64,000 nucleotides of DNA, taken from contig QANU01099453.1 of the NCBI GenBank assembly GCA_003254905.1, positions 871,030-935,029 of the forward strand. Reading direction: 5' to 3'. The notes beneath the pieces were generated by a model. It had not been told where the DNA came from. It did not search any database and was given only the letters and a program-made list of their open reading frames with translations. Source of the DNA: Nissolia schottii (Eukaryota > Streptophyta > Magnoliopsida > Fabales > Fabaceae). Of this stretch, positions 11,976-22,001 are shown one piece after another (within the stretch, counting starts at the first letter, position 1; each line of letters opens with the position of its first letter). Position numbers and translations under genes: made by a program.

Positions 11976-12700
11976 CCATTCTATAACAATAATGATTAAC
12001 ATTAAAAAATAAACAAATAAGGCAAGTGTAGAGCATACTTTGTGTCTCACTATTTTACAACTATGTTTCAATATAACAATAGAATATGTTTGAATATAGA
12101 CATGAATATACACATGACTAATCAAATATAACATTAATAATGACTATATAAGATAAATATAAACTTGATCATTCTAAAGGATTTTTTCTGAGATGTGTAA
12201 TAACAGATTTACAGTATCATCTTCCTTCCGAGGTGTCACCATCGTAATACAATTTTTTCACTTAAATACAGATAAACTCTTTACACTTTTCTTCGTTACA
12301 ACTTGTTTGAAAGGAGAAAATTAAGAACTTAACTGTGAAAAGAAAGTTATAACTAGAGAAAGGAAAGAAATAAGCACTCAAATGAAAAGAAAAAAATAAA
12401 CTGTGAAAAAAAAAAATCAACACCGTAGTGAAACTGAAAAAAATTTGCACTTCAGTGAAAAATTAGAACAGAAGGAAATTATATTGCTTGCGCTTTAGTG
12501 AAAAATTATATTTGCACTTCAGTGAAAAAAATTTGTACTTCAATGAGGAGGAGAGGAGGAAGTGTTGCTATGATTCATGCAAAACTAAAGCATGTTTAAA
12601 GGAGTTTTTATGTTCATGCAAAACTGAAGCATGCTGAAGGGAGTTTATATTGCATTCATGGTCTCCCCTTGTTCAATGCTTGCCTGCTCCCCTCGGTAAG
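11976..12700. other. Upstream region of the PMD gene in MULE element 1
   Basis: AT-rich DNA with no ORF of known family. At 12440-12545 a short phrase like TTGCACTTCAGTGAAAAA occurs about four times as an irregular direct repeat. Two related phrases containing TTCATGCAAAACTRAAGCAT lie at about 12572 and 12613. This may hold the PMD promoter, which is unproven. Confidence 0.4.
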
Positions 12701-12709
12701 GTGCTGCTG

Positions 12710-13010
12710 TAGGGTCTGAAATCGCCAAAGACCCTAGCAATTTCAGAGTTGTTCAATGCTTGCTCAATCACCTCGGTAACGTGTTGCTGCAAGGTCTGAA
12801 ATCACCATGAACATTGGCAATTTCAGTGCAATCCCTGATCATCAAATGCAGTGCATGAACTTTGACCCTTGCTCCCATTTCAGTCATTGTTTCCTCCCTG
12901 AAATCGCCTCACCTGATTGTGATTTTAGGTCCTTAATTTATTTTTTTGTCCAAAATTCTTAAATCGAATTTACCTATGGTGATTTCAGTTTTTTCACCCA
13001 TACGAATGTA
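12710..13010. repeat. Right subterminal stem-loop array of MULE element 1
   Basis: Four stem-loops in series: GTCTGAAATCGCC with GCAATTTCAGAG (12715-12750), GTCTGAAATCACC with GGCAATTTCAG (12795-12830), CCTGAAATCGCC with TGTGATTTTAGG (12897-12931), and TTAAATCGAATTTACC with GGTGATTTCAG (12960-12989). They mirror the left array at 4305-4515. The first two also sit in a partial direct duplication beginning GTTCAATGCTTGC (12672 and 12750). Confidence 0.7.
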
Positions 13011-13014
13011 AAAT

Positions 13015-13455
13015 CTATTTTTGACCCATGTTTTGAGATTGAGTACACATTGTATCCATACATATGTTAATGTCCCGAAATTAAACATGCCTAATTTTTT
13101 CTACCAAATTACTAATCAGTCAACAGTAAGTATGTTGTCTCAATAATTGGCTAAAATAACCAGTATAAGGCTTGGTTTTAGAAATCATTTTGAGAGGAGG
13201 CTTCGTTGGCATTTGTACATTAAATCTATTTTTACGTTAAGGATCCAGGAACAAACTTGGTGGACAAGGTGCTAGCTTTGGAGACAAATTTGATTTAAGA
13301 AAATTAAATTGGAGATGAGTTCGTTATTTTCTAAATCTCATAAACGAACTTGATAAATGATGACAAGTGACAAAATTGAGAACCAATTCAAAGGTTTACT
13401 CATGTTTTTTTAAGAAGTGAAAAAGGGACCAAGACGATCGGGCTCTTGGTTGAAA
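13015..13455. other. Intergenic DNA between MULE element 1 and RPL4
   Basis: About 440 bp of AT-rich sequence. No ORF, RNA or repeat recognised. Confidence 0.4.
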
Positions 13456-13626
13456 GATTCAGCCCATATCCACAGGCAACAACATGGGTGGGCCAAAACA
13501 GAAGCTAATTAAAAAAGCTGGGCCCATATAAAAAGGCCCCTATATATTCATCTCACGAACCCTTAACTTATTTCCTGCTATTGCCAAAACCCTAGTTTCA
13601 GTGTCACACCTCCAAGCTCCACATCA
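13456..13626 (+). promoter_or_regulatory. RPL4 promoter: site II elements, TATA-like box and telo-box
   Basis: TGGGCC lies at 13489-13494 and 13519-13524. AGCCCA, the complement of TGGGCT, is at 13461-13466. TATATATT at 13541-13548 is a TATA-like sequence. The telo-box AAACCCTA is at 13587-13594, in or near the leader. Site II plus telo-box is the known arrangement of plant ribosomal-protein promoters bound by TCP-class and telo-box factors, which fits growth-linked expression. Confidence 0.7.
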
Positions 13627-15357
13627 ATGGCGGCAGCAGCAGCAGCAGCTCGTCCCCTCGTCTCCGTCCAAACCCTCGAGGGCGACATGGCCACCGACGC
13701 CGCCCCAACTGTTCCCCTCCCCGACGTCATGAAGGCCTCCATCCGCCCCGACATCGTCACGTTCGTGCACGATAACATCTCAAAGAACTCCCGCCAGCCC
13801 TACGCTGTCAGCCGCCGCGCCGGTCACCAGACCTCAGCTGAGTCCTGGGGAACCGGTCGCGCCGTGTCCCGTATCCCTCGTGTCCCCGGCGGCGGAACCC
13901 ACCGCGCCGGCCAGGGAGCCTTCGGAAACATGTGCCGTGGCGGCCGAATGTTCGCCCCGACCAAGATCTGGCGCCGCTGGCACCGCAAGATCAACGTCAA
14001 CCAGAAGCGCTACGCCGTGGTGTCAGCCATCGCGGCCTCCGCCGTCCCCTCCCTGGTGCTCGCACGCGGCCACCGGATCGAGACCGTCCCTGAGCTCCCG
14101 CTCGTCGTGAGCGACTCCATCGAAGGCGTTGAGAAATCAAAGGAGGCCGTGAAGGTCCTGAAGCAGATCGGCGCCTTCGAAGACGCCGAGAAGGCGAAGG
14201 ACAGCCGCGGAATCCGCCCTGGCAAGGGTAAGATGAGGAACCGCCGCTACATCTCCCGCAAGGGACCTCTGATCGTGTACGGAACCGAAGGCGCCAAGGC
14301 CGTCAAAGCCTTCAGGAACATTCCCGGCGTTGAGGTGGCCAACGTCGAAAGGCTCAACCTCCTGAAGCTTGCTCCCGGTGGACACCTCGGTAGGTTCGTG
14401 ATCTGGACCAAATCGGCGTTCGAGAAGCTCGATTCCATCTATGGAACCTTCGATAAGGCTTCGGAGAAGAAGAAGGGTTACGTGCTTCCAAGGTCGAAGA
14501 TGGTGAATGCTGATCTGGCCAGGATTGTTAACTCCGATGAGGTTCAGTCCGTTGTGAGGCCCGTGAAGAAGGTTGTAAAGAGGGCGACGCTCAAGAAGAA
14601 CCCTCTGAAGAATCTGAATGTGATGTTGAAGCTGAACCCTTACGCTAAGGCTGCTAAGAGGATGGCTCTCCTTGCTGAGGCCCAGCGCGTCAAGGCCAAG
14701 AAGGAGAAGCTCGACAAGAAGCGCAAGACCACTGTCTCTAAGGTTAGCTGCCTCGTCTTATACTGTATGATGCGTGTGTATTGATCTGAACTGATGCAAT
14801 GTGTTTGTGATTTATGATATGATACTCTGAACTGGATGCCAATTATGTTGCACTTATGAGGCATTACTATGGGATGCGATGTTCATATTATTATTTTGTT
14901 TGAGCTTTATCAATTTAAATTGCTATCACTGTGACATGGTCAACAATCTGGTGTTGCGTTGATTGAATGATGAGTTAGGCTGTACTCTGGTTAGTTAGTT
15001 ATAGTGATATCGCTGATGTGTGTAGTAGAAACTGCTTCTGCGATAGCTGAGATGGATATTTTTGCATTCTGATTGAAATTGACTTTATGAAATCAGTGTT
15101 TAGGGAAATGTGTTTAGTTTGTGTGAAGAATGTTTGATTTAACAATGGTATTTCACTTGTTGTATGTGGAACACTCTTCATTGTTGTTGTGTGCACAGTT
15201 TGTAATGCTAGCAATTTTTTATTATTTTGCTATTTGTTTTCAGGAGGAGGCTGCTGGTATCAAGGCAGCAGGAAAAGCTTGGTATCAAACCATGGTGTCT
15301 GACTCCGATTATGCTGAATTTGACAACTTCTCCAAGTGGTTGGGTGTCTCGCAGTGA
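13627..15357 (+). CDS. RPL4: 60S ribosomal protein L4 (uL4)
   Basis: Two coding exons, 13627-14742 and 15244-15357, with a GT-AG intron of about 500 bp, give 409 aa, the usual length for plant L4. The N-terminus is alanine-rich ([19 protein letters not shown]). The long internal loop that enters the ribosome tunnel contains [20 protein letters not shown], and the conserved core has [22 protein letters not shown]. The C-terminal extension is Lys-rich, and the second exon encodes [20 protein letters not shown] to WLGVSQ. L4 binds 25S rRNA in the large cytosolic subunit. Exon 1 is strikingly GC-rich in its first half against the AT-rich flanks, typical of highly expressed genes. Overlapping antisense ORFs in exon 1 are by-products of that composition. 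Confidence 0.97.
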
Positions 15358-16234
15358 GTTTCGTTGGGCATCGTTTAGATTTTCGTTGGTTACATTTGCT
15401 TTGTCTTGGATTGTATTTCTTTGCAGTTTTGATACATCATCTTGGGAAGAGAACTTGCAGACTATTAGCGCCTGTTTGGTTTTATAGGTTCCGTTTTATA
15501 TTTTCATACTCGTCTTTGAAAACCATTGGTTTTGCGAATGCGATTTCTAGATTAAAAAACCTTATGAATGAGAAGGAAAGCTTTAGTTTTGCTTCTATGA
15601 ATCACCTAATACCTATCACCACGAGTCCACGACCCTGTGACATAGTCAATTATAAGAATCGGGGTCCATTCTTTAGCAATAGCTAATGAATGGTAATCCA
15701 CCCAAGTCAGTTCCTACTTGCTTGGGTGTCAATGAAAACAGCATCCAATTTTCACACTTTAAAAATAATCCATCCCATTTTATAGGGCACAAATGCTATT
15801 TTAACACTAAAATTGGTGTAGAAACTAACTTCGGTGTTAAAATAGCACTTCTTTTTACTGGGAAGCAGCAGAAGGTATTTCATATATTAACCCTAGAGTT
15901 AGGGTTTTCAAGCTAAGCCCAAATATCTAGTTCATCCCAACAAGAAATGTGAAAGCCATTAAGTCATTAACCCAAATTCGTTGTTAGCCTATACATTTGT
16001 TAGCTGTGAATTGCAACTCAATTTACTCGAGGTTGGGAAGAAAATTCAATTCAATAAGCTTTGTCTGTGCGTGCCAATTATTTCTAGGGGTGTGATGTGA
16101 TATTGATACGAAACAGATGTGGGCTTTTTATGTTTAAAAAAAATGTTTAGTTGTATGCGTTTTTTTTTTCTTTGGTCAAATTTCTTTCTAAGTACTTATT
16201 ATATTACACAGTCAAATTTGTTTTTTACCAAGGC
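15358..16234. other. RPL4 3' UTR and intergenic DNA
   Basis: The RPL4 3' UTR probably occupies the first 100-150 bp. From about 15470 the sequence begins GCGCCTGTTTGGTTTTATAG, which looks like a MITE or insertion end, but I found no matching right end. ORFs at 15336-15686 and 15686-15916 show no known family. Confidence 0.35.
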
Positions 16235-16315
16235 AATAGTTGGGAAATTAGGGGAGGTGAGAGTCGAACCAAACTACCTGCTTCCTTAATGCTACGAGCA
16301 ACAATTAGGTTGCGG
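16235..16315 (-). repeat. Possible tRNA-derived SINE remnant
   Basis: On the minus strand the sequence reads GGTTCGACTCTCACC, close to a Pol III B box, about 40 bp after GTTGCTCGTAGC, a weak A-box-like stretch. The remnant is short and has no visible target duplications. An ancient tRNA-like fragment is an equal possibility. Confidence 0.3.
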
Positions 16316-17935
16316 GCCTAATAATTATTTAAACATACTTGTTAGTAAAATTCAATAATTATCTAGTGTCACTTGATTATGAATGTGTGCTAATTTTGTT
16401 TGAGATGTAAAATAGTTTAATAATATTTTTATGGACAAAAGGCTAAGTTGGGGGGAAGACTTGTTTAATCCAAAATCATAGATGCACTTACATTTGACCA
16501 CAATCAGAAGAATTAGAATTCAGGAATTGAATTAAGTCACGTCTCTAAGAGATGGACTAAACATGTGACAGGAATCTATTTTTATGAGTATACTCTAGGA
16601 TTTTAGGAAACGCATTTGTCTCATCTAGAGAGTAGTTTTTTTTATAGAGACCACCAAAGAGAGCTTGTTTCATAAATTTGTGGATCTTAATCTAACAATG
16701 CACCCTAGGCTTGCATAAGTGTCCATCCTTTAAGTGTGACCAAACTCATGTTTTCACTAACAAGACTTCTATCACTAGCCAAAATGAACATTTTACCTTA
16801 ACAAACAACCAGGCTGCTACCCCATAGAGTACAGTCAATAAAACAAAAGACTTAGAACACCCTTCGCCATGTCCTAGGAGTGGTGGTTGAGAGGGAGAAT
16901 AAAAGTAGAGGATCCAAGATGATGAAGGGCCAGAATGAGAATAGAAGAGACACACATGGAGAAAGCCAGAAAGGGAAAGCAGAGAGATTGCCAATAGAGA
17001 GAAAACTTAGAAAACACAATCCTAACCTAGAAAACCCTATTATCCAGCGTCCAGTAATGCTTGGGAAGCATAAATTCAGTCATCTTCCAAATAGCTCTCT
17101 TGGCAATGGTTCCCGTTTATTGTTGCAGTCCATCGAAAGAAAATGGTCCCAAATTTAATAATGCTCATGATTTCCTAATAAGTTTACGAATTCAAGATCC
17201 GATTTGAATCACCAATCATGTGAACCAACCTCCATTGGCACAGCAACCGTTATACATGTCATCATACTATATATCCTAATGTGGGTGATTTTAATATATG
17301 TAAAAATTATTGTAGAGACAAAGTGAAAAACATCACATAGCATGATATAAGTAGCGAGGCTCATTTGACTCCAGAATAATACGTGACTTCGTTGGTCACC
17401 GAGTCACTACTCTAAAGTAGCTCATTACTAATTAAAGTTGCGTTTCACATTGAAAAGTGAGATCCACTTTTAACTGTTGGGCTGAGCTCCTTCAATTACG
17501 TGTAACGCATACTTGGGCTTTTCTGGACTTGTTACAATGTAGATTTTGTCCACAAAGGGAAATCGGACCACATTTGAAATATGGTGCGAACCTATAAATA
17601 CTCGAAAGAACAGTAAAATCTCACATTGACAGACACTATCTTCACAAATACGAACAGTGTCACGAAAATTATTGTTCAACATATTCTGTCAGCTAATGAT
17701 ACTTTATGAGCGAATGTCGGCAAGCTGATGATAAAAGTAGGGTTCTTTTAGTATACTTTTAAAAAATAAAATTGTGAGAAATATTGTTCATGTAAGTTTA
17801 GAGATGGAATATTAAAGACAATTCTTTCTACCAATAAAGTGTTTTTTTTTTAGAACCGAACTTGTTGATATGGTTCATTTAATGTAACTTTAAATATGAG
17901 AATAATTGTTACTTACTAATAATATAAATATAATT
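16316..17935. other. Intergenic DNA
   Basis: About 1.6 kb without a recognisable gene. Short ORFs on both strands (16746-16994 minus, 16880-17158 plus, 17470-17682 minus) have biased composition and no motif I know. Confidence 0.35.
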
Positions 17936-18488
17936 GAAAATCCAAAAAGTGCCAAATTATGATAACCTAATTGCTCCGAAGTATGCACCTCGGTCCACTC
18001 TTTAGATCCTGGAGCTCTGAGGTCTGACGAAGTCTCAGGCAAGGTCTCTGGACTTACGTTGCGGTGAGTACCTGCAAACACTCCAACGCTCAAGTAAACA
18101 AGGGTTTAAGGGAGTTTAGTAAGTGATTATTAGATGATCTTTCATACCTGGGGTATGGGTTATTATATAGTTGAGGTAGTTGAGGTTCTTCCGCGTGTCA
18201 CGATGGTGGTAGAATATCTCGGGTCTGCGTGTTGCGGAATGGTCGAGGGTCTCGGAACTGCCGAGCCCGTGTAGGGAGGACGAGAGTATCTCGTTGTGGT
18301 TTATCCCGAGCTGGTAGGAGGAGAGGATCTCGGAGCCGTTGAGCTTCGAGAATGTGGGCAAAGGGGTTCTCGGAACCGATCCGGGCCTTGTGATTGGGTC
18401 GGCCGAGTTAGGATGATCCGCGAATCATTGGGCTTGGACCACGGGGTTGTTAGGATGGGCCTTTATGGCCCAGTCCGTAACACTAATT
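17936..18488. repeat. GC-rich unclassified repeat-like island
   Basis: A sharp change to about 50 percent GC within AT-rich DNA. It contains GGTGAGTACCTGCAAACACT followed by CCAACGCTCAAGT, a phrase I associate with dispersed legume repeats, and many CTCGG/TCGAG steps. Both borders fall back to AT-rich DNA. I could not define terminal repeats or a target duplication, so the family is open. Confidence 0.35.
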
Positions 18489-18795
18489 ATTTACAATGAT
18501 AACTGGCCACCGTGATTATGTTACTTGTCTGAATTTTTATTGCTTGATAATATAAAGTATTCTTATATTATCCATATATATACATTAATCTCTTTCAAAA
18601 TACAAGAATTTTTTTTTTTAAGATTTGATTTTATTAGAAGTTGATGCTTTCACCCCAAGTCCACTGAGGCTTAAAAGTGTTCGACATGATCAACCTGAGC
18701 CTCGTTAAAAATTCAGAGAAACAAACCTTTTGATTTTTTAAAGACACGCAAAATTTAACTATTATAATTATTTTTAGAATTGACTAAACTATCCA
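18489..18795. other. Intergenic DNA with a short repeat-like block
   Basis: AT-rich. A T-tract followed by AAGATTTGATTTTATTAG at 18608-18640 precedes a more GC-balanced block to about 18720 that looks like a dispersed fragment. No gene seen. Confidence 0.3.
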
Positions 18796-18804
18796 TTATA
18801 ACAA

Positions 18805-20813
18805 CAGTTATGCTACATGTACAGCCATATCTTATACACCATACATACACCCGTATTAGAATACACTGACCCCCTAAAATAACCGTTTCATCCACTTTTT
18901 CTCCCACTCTCACCAACACGCGCGTTCCTTATCTTCATCCTCTTTCTCAAAAAACTTCACTGTTCATTGCTCTCTGCTCTCTTCACCCTCTTCGTTCTCT
19001 TCGATCTCGTCGTTCTGTGCGATCTCATGCGCAAGATCTGAGATTTGTTAGAGCAATGAGTGATTGAAGATATTGGTGCTTGTTATCATCTTTTAATAAG
19101 AAAGAAAGAAGTTCAAAAAAAATCAAATACATGACCTATGCTTGTTAATTTTAAAGTCAAGATTTATTTTTATTTGAGTAAAATCACAGTGATATAAACA
19201 AAACCTGTGACATCTGGATAATGTTTGCACATAAGCTCATTTAATGTTTGCACATATGCCCATTTAAAGTTTGCACAATTCTACAATACATCAAATTCTG
19301 CATTTTTATGCATTTGTGGCAAACAAATAATGCTTATATTACACCATCTAATGTTTATTCGTGGCAATATGTAAAAAATTGTGTCAAAATATTTATAACA
19401 TTTATGCATTAATTGTTGAAAGGTTGAGAATATGCTAAAATGCACATCCTCTTCCTCAACAAAGACAAAATATGTGACATGTAGATAACGTTTGCACATA
19501 CGCCCATCTAATATTTGCATTTATGGCCTTTTAAAGTTTACACAATTCTACAATATATCAAATTCTGCATTTTTATGCATTTGTGACAAACACATAATGC
19601 TTATATCACACCATTTAATGTTTATTCATGACAATATGTAAAAAATTGTGTCAAAATGTTTATAATATTTATGCATTAATTGTTGAAAGAGTGAGAATGT
19701 GCCAAAATGCATATCCTCTTCCTCAACAAAGATAAAACTTGTGACCTGTGAATAATGTTTGCACATACGTCCATTTAATGTTTGCATATATGCCCATTTA
19801 AAATTTGCACAATTATACAATACATCAAATTCTGCATTTTTATGCATTTGTGACAAACACATAATGCTTATATCACACCATCTAATGTTTATTCATGACA
19901 ATATGTAAAAAATTGTGTCAAAATATTTATAATATTTATGTATTAATTGTTGAAAGGTTGAAAATGTGTCAAAATGCACATCCTCTTCCTCAACAAACAC
20001 AAAACCTGTGACCTGTGGATAATGTTTGCACATACGCCCATTTAAAGTTTGCACAATTCTACAATACATCAAATTCTGTATTTTTATGCATTTGTGACAA
20101 ATACATAATGCTTATATCACACCATCTAATGTTTATTCATGGCAATATGTAAAAACTTGTGTCAAAATATTTATAATATTTATGCATTAATTGTTAAAAG
20201 ATTGAGAATATGCTAAAATGCATATCCTCTTCCTCAACAAAGATAAAACCTGTGACCTGTAGATAATGTTTGCGCATACGCTCATTTAATGTTTGCACTT
20301 GTGCCCATTTAAAGTTTGCACATTCAATTTTCTGTCATATGTATGTTAGTAATGAATGAGCATTAGAATATATGAAGCTTCAGTATATTATAATTTCACA
20401 GAGACGTTAAAGAACAAAACTCTCCATGGAAATCAAAGAAAAAAATCATGAAAACTATAATGATGATGATAAACATAATAGAAAATTGAATGATGATGAT
20501 GAGATGATAATCAAAGAAAGGATGATGATAATGATAATCAAAGAATAGATAACAATAATAGGAGGATGAGAGGATGGGAGAATGACAGAGGATAACGATG
20601 ACGATGACGATGACGACAAACATAACAGAACAAGGATGAGAGGTTGAAGACGATGAGTGAAAACGATGATGAGAACGAGTTCGGGATTAGGGCGCGCGTG
20701 TTGTGTATAATTATACGCTATACGTATAATTATCATTAATTGCGTATAAAATCGTGTAAAAGAGTGGTGTATGTACGGGTGTATGATTTATGGGTGTACA
20801 TAGAGCATTTTTC
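18805..20813. mobile_element. Non-autonomous Mutator-like element, 2009 bp, with 9-bp target duplication
   Basis: Perfect 9-bp direct repeats TTATAACAA flank it at 18796-18804 and 20814-20822. The inverted termini match imperfectly over about 50 bp: left CAGTTATGCTACATGTACAG, right (minus strand) GAAAAATGCTCTATGTACAC, then a shared CATACACCCGTACATACACC-like stretch. A 9-bp duplication with long degenerate inverted repeats is typical of Mutator-like elements. It encodes no transposase. It holds a pyrimidine-rich stretch (18890-19020) resembling a gene leader, a 267-bp tandem array (19200-20325) and a GAT-rich stretch (20455-20690). Confidence 0.85.
19200..20325. repeat. Tandem satellite-like array, period 267 bp
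   Basis: Units begin at the phrase AAAACCTGTGACCTGTGGAT or a close variant at 19200, 19467, 19734, 20001 and 20245. The first three steps are exactly 267 bp; the last is 244 bp through an internal deletion of 23 bp. The fifth unit is partial. Within a unit, ATGTTTGCACATACGCCCAT recurs as a sub-repeat of about 22 bp. The array lies wholly inside the 18805-20813 element. Confidence 0.9.
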
Positions 20814-20822
20814 TTATAACAA

Positions 20823-21201
20823 TTCTAACATAGAAGTTCTTCTATGGTTGAGTAACCTAACTTGTCCCCTCACACATGAACTCATTTTGGGCGTGAAGCT
20901 TGGACATGACATAAATTTATTTTATACCTTATGCATAAATAGAGGAGGTAGGGATGAGAGAAGATAATTTTAATAGTTTTATATTTTATATTTTTATACC
21001 ATCTTAGATAATTAAACGATCTAACTCAACTCCATAAGCTAACTTAAGAGGTGAGGAATTTCTCACACGCTCTAATATCATTTCAAGAATCATCCCAAAA
21101 ACTTAAGCTAATGGATAGAGACAATTGATTGATTGTGTATTTGACAAGAGTTGTCGTATAAAAGTCAAAATCATCTTACTACAATCTTTAAAAAATAAAA
21201 A
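20823..21201. other. Intergenic DNA
   Basis: AT-rich spacer of about 380 bp between two transposable elements. No feature recognised. Confidence 0.35.
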
Positions 21202-22001
21202 GGTAAATTACACTTATTTTCCCCGAGATTTAGTGAAATTACATTTTCACTTCTTTAATTTGTAACTTTGTCCTGTGACCCCTTGAACTTTATAAAAAGT
21301 TACACTCAACTCCCCTAATGACATTTTTGAAATATTTGTGATTTTCACTTACTTTAAAATGACAAAAATATCCTTATTTTGTTAGTCTCTCATTTTCTCA
21401 TACCTTCATATCATAAGTGTTTTAACATTTTAATTTTCACATTCAACTAAAATTAATTTCATGAAAATATTAAATAATAAAATAAATTTCATAAAAAATA
21501 TTAACTAATAAAATAATTTCTCCCAATTTTTTAAAAATATTTATTCAATTATTATTTTGTAAATGGCTAAGCTAAGGTAATGTAATTTTAGTGGTAATTT
21601 TATTTATTTAATTTAGTTGAGATAAATTAAATGAAAAAATTAACATTAAAATTACATTACCATAATTTAGACATTTATAAAATAAATATTGTTAAAAAAT
21701 TGAGAAAAATTGGGAGAAATTATTTTTTTGTTTAATATTTTCCTAAAATTTATTTTAGTTGAATCGGAAAATTAAAATGGTAAAGCACTTATGATATGGA
21801 AATATAAGAGAATCAGAGATTAAAAAGATGATATTTTTTGTCATTTTAAAGTAATTAAAATTCACAAATATTTTAAAATTAACATTAGGGAAGGTGATTG
21901 TAACCTTTTACGAAGCTTAAAGGGTCATAAAACGAAGTTACAAATAAAAGAGAAGTGTATGTAATTTTATTAAACTTTACGGAGAATCAGTATAATTTAC
22001 C
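21202..22001. mobile_element. Foldback-type DNA element of about 800 bp
   Basis: The two halves are inverted copies over most of the length. The left end reads GGTAAATTACACTTATTTTC and the right end (minus strand) reads GGTAAATTATACTGATTCTC. Both continue through TTTGTAACTT, GACCC and CCCTAATG at matching distances (left to about 21325, right from about 21880). The middle halves also pair around a region near 21600. The flanks are A-rich on both sides, so a target duplication cannot be judged. No coding capacity. Confidence 0.75.

Larger units (their letters stand above)
4270..13014. mobile_element. MULE element 1: Mutator-like element with transposase and plant-mobile-domain genes
   Basis: An element of about 8.7 kb. 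Its ends were found by comparison with element 2 (57135-61925): the left end reads ATTTTTTACAAAACATATAG, and the right end on the minus strand reads GATTTTACATTCGTATGGG. Both resemble the element 2 end GGATTTTTTACTTGTTTATG. Inside each end is an array of short stem-loops. Order: left array, MuDR-type transposase (+), telomere-like block, TAA tract, PMD gene (-), right array. No target duplication is visible, so the exact ends may be off by some tens of bases. Both genes carry several stops and frameshifts, so the element is no longer autonomous. PMD genes in Mutator-like elements are known from the literature; the boundaries here are my inference. Confidence 0.75.

Noticed and set aside
13578-14438. 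Several ORFs antisense to or out of frame with RPL4 exon 1
   Set aside because: They arise from the GC-rich codon usage of RPL4, which is clearly the real gene.
16746-16994. 82-codon ORF with a hydrophobic start, possible secreted peptide
   Set aside because: No conserved Cys pattern or family match, and no gene context.
19200-20325. CRISPR-like array
   Set aside because: Units are 267 bp direct repeats without unique spacers, in a plant nuclear transposon.
20396-20736. Minus-strand hydrophobic ORFs rich in Ile, Ser and Tyr
   Set aside because: They are translations of a GAT/ATG triplet-rich stretch inside a transposon.
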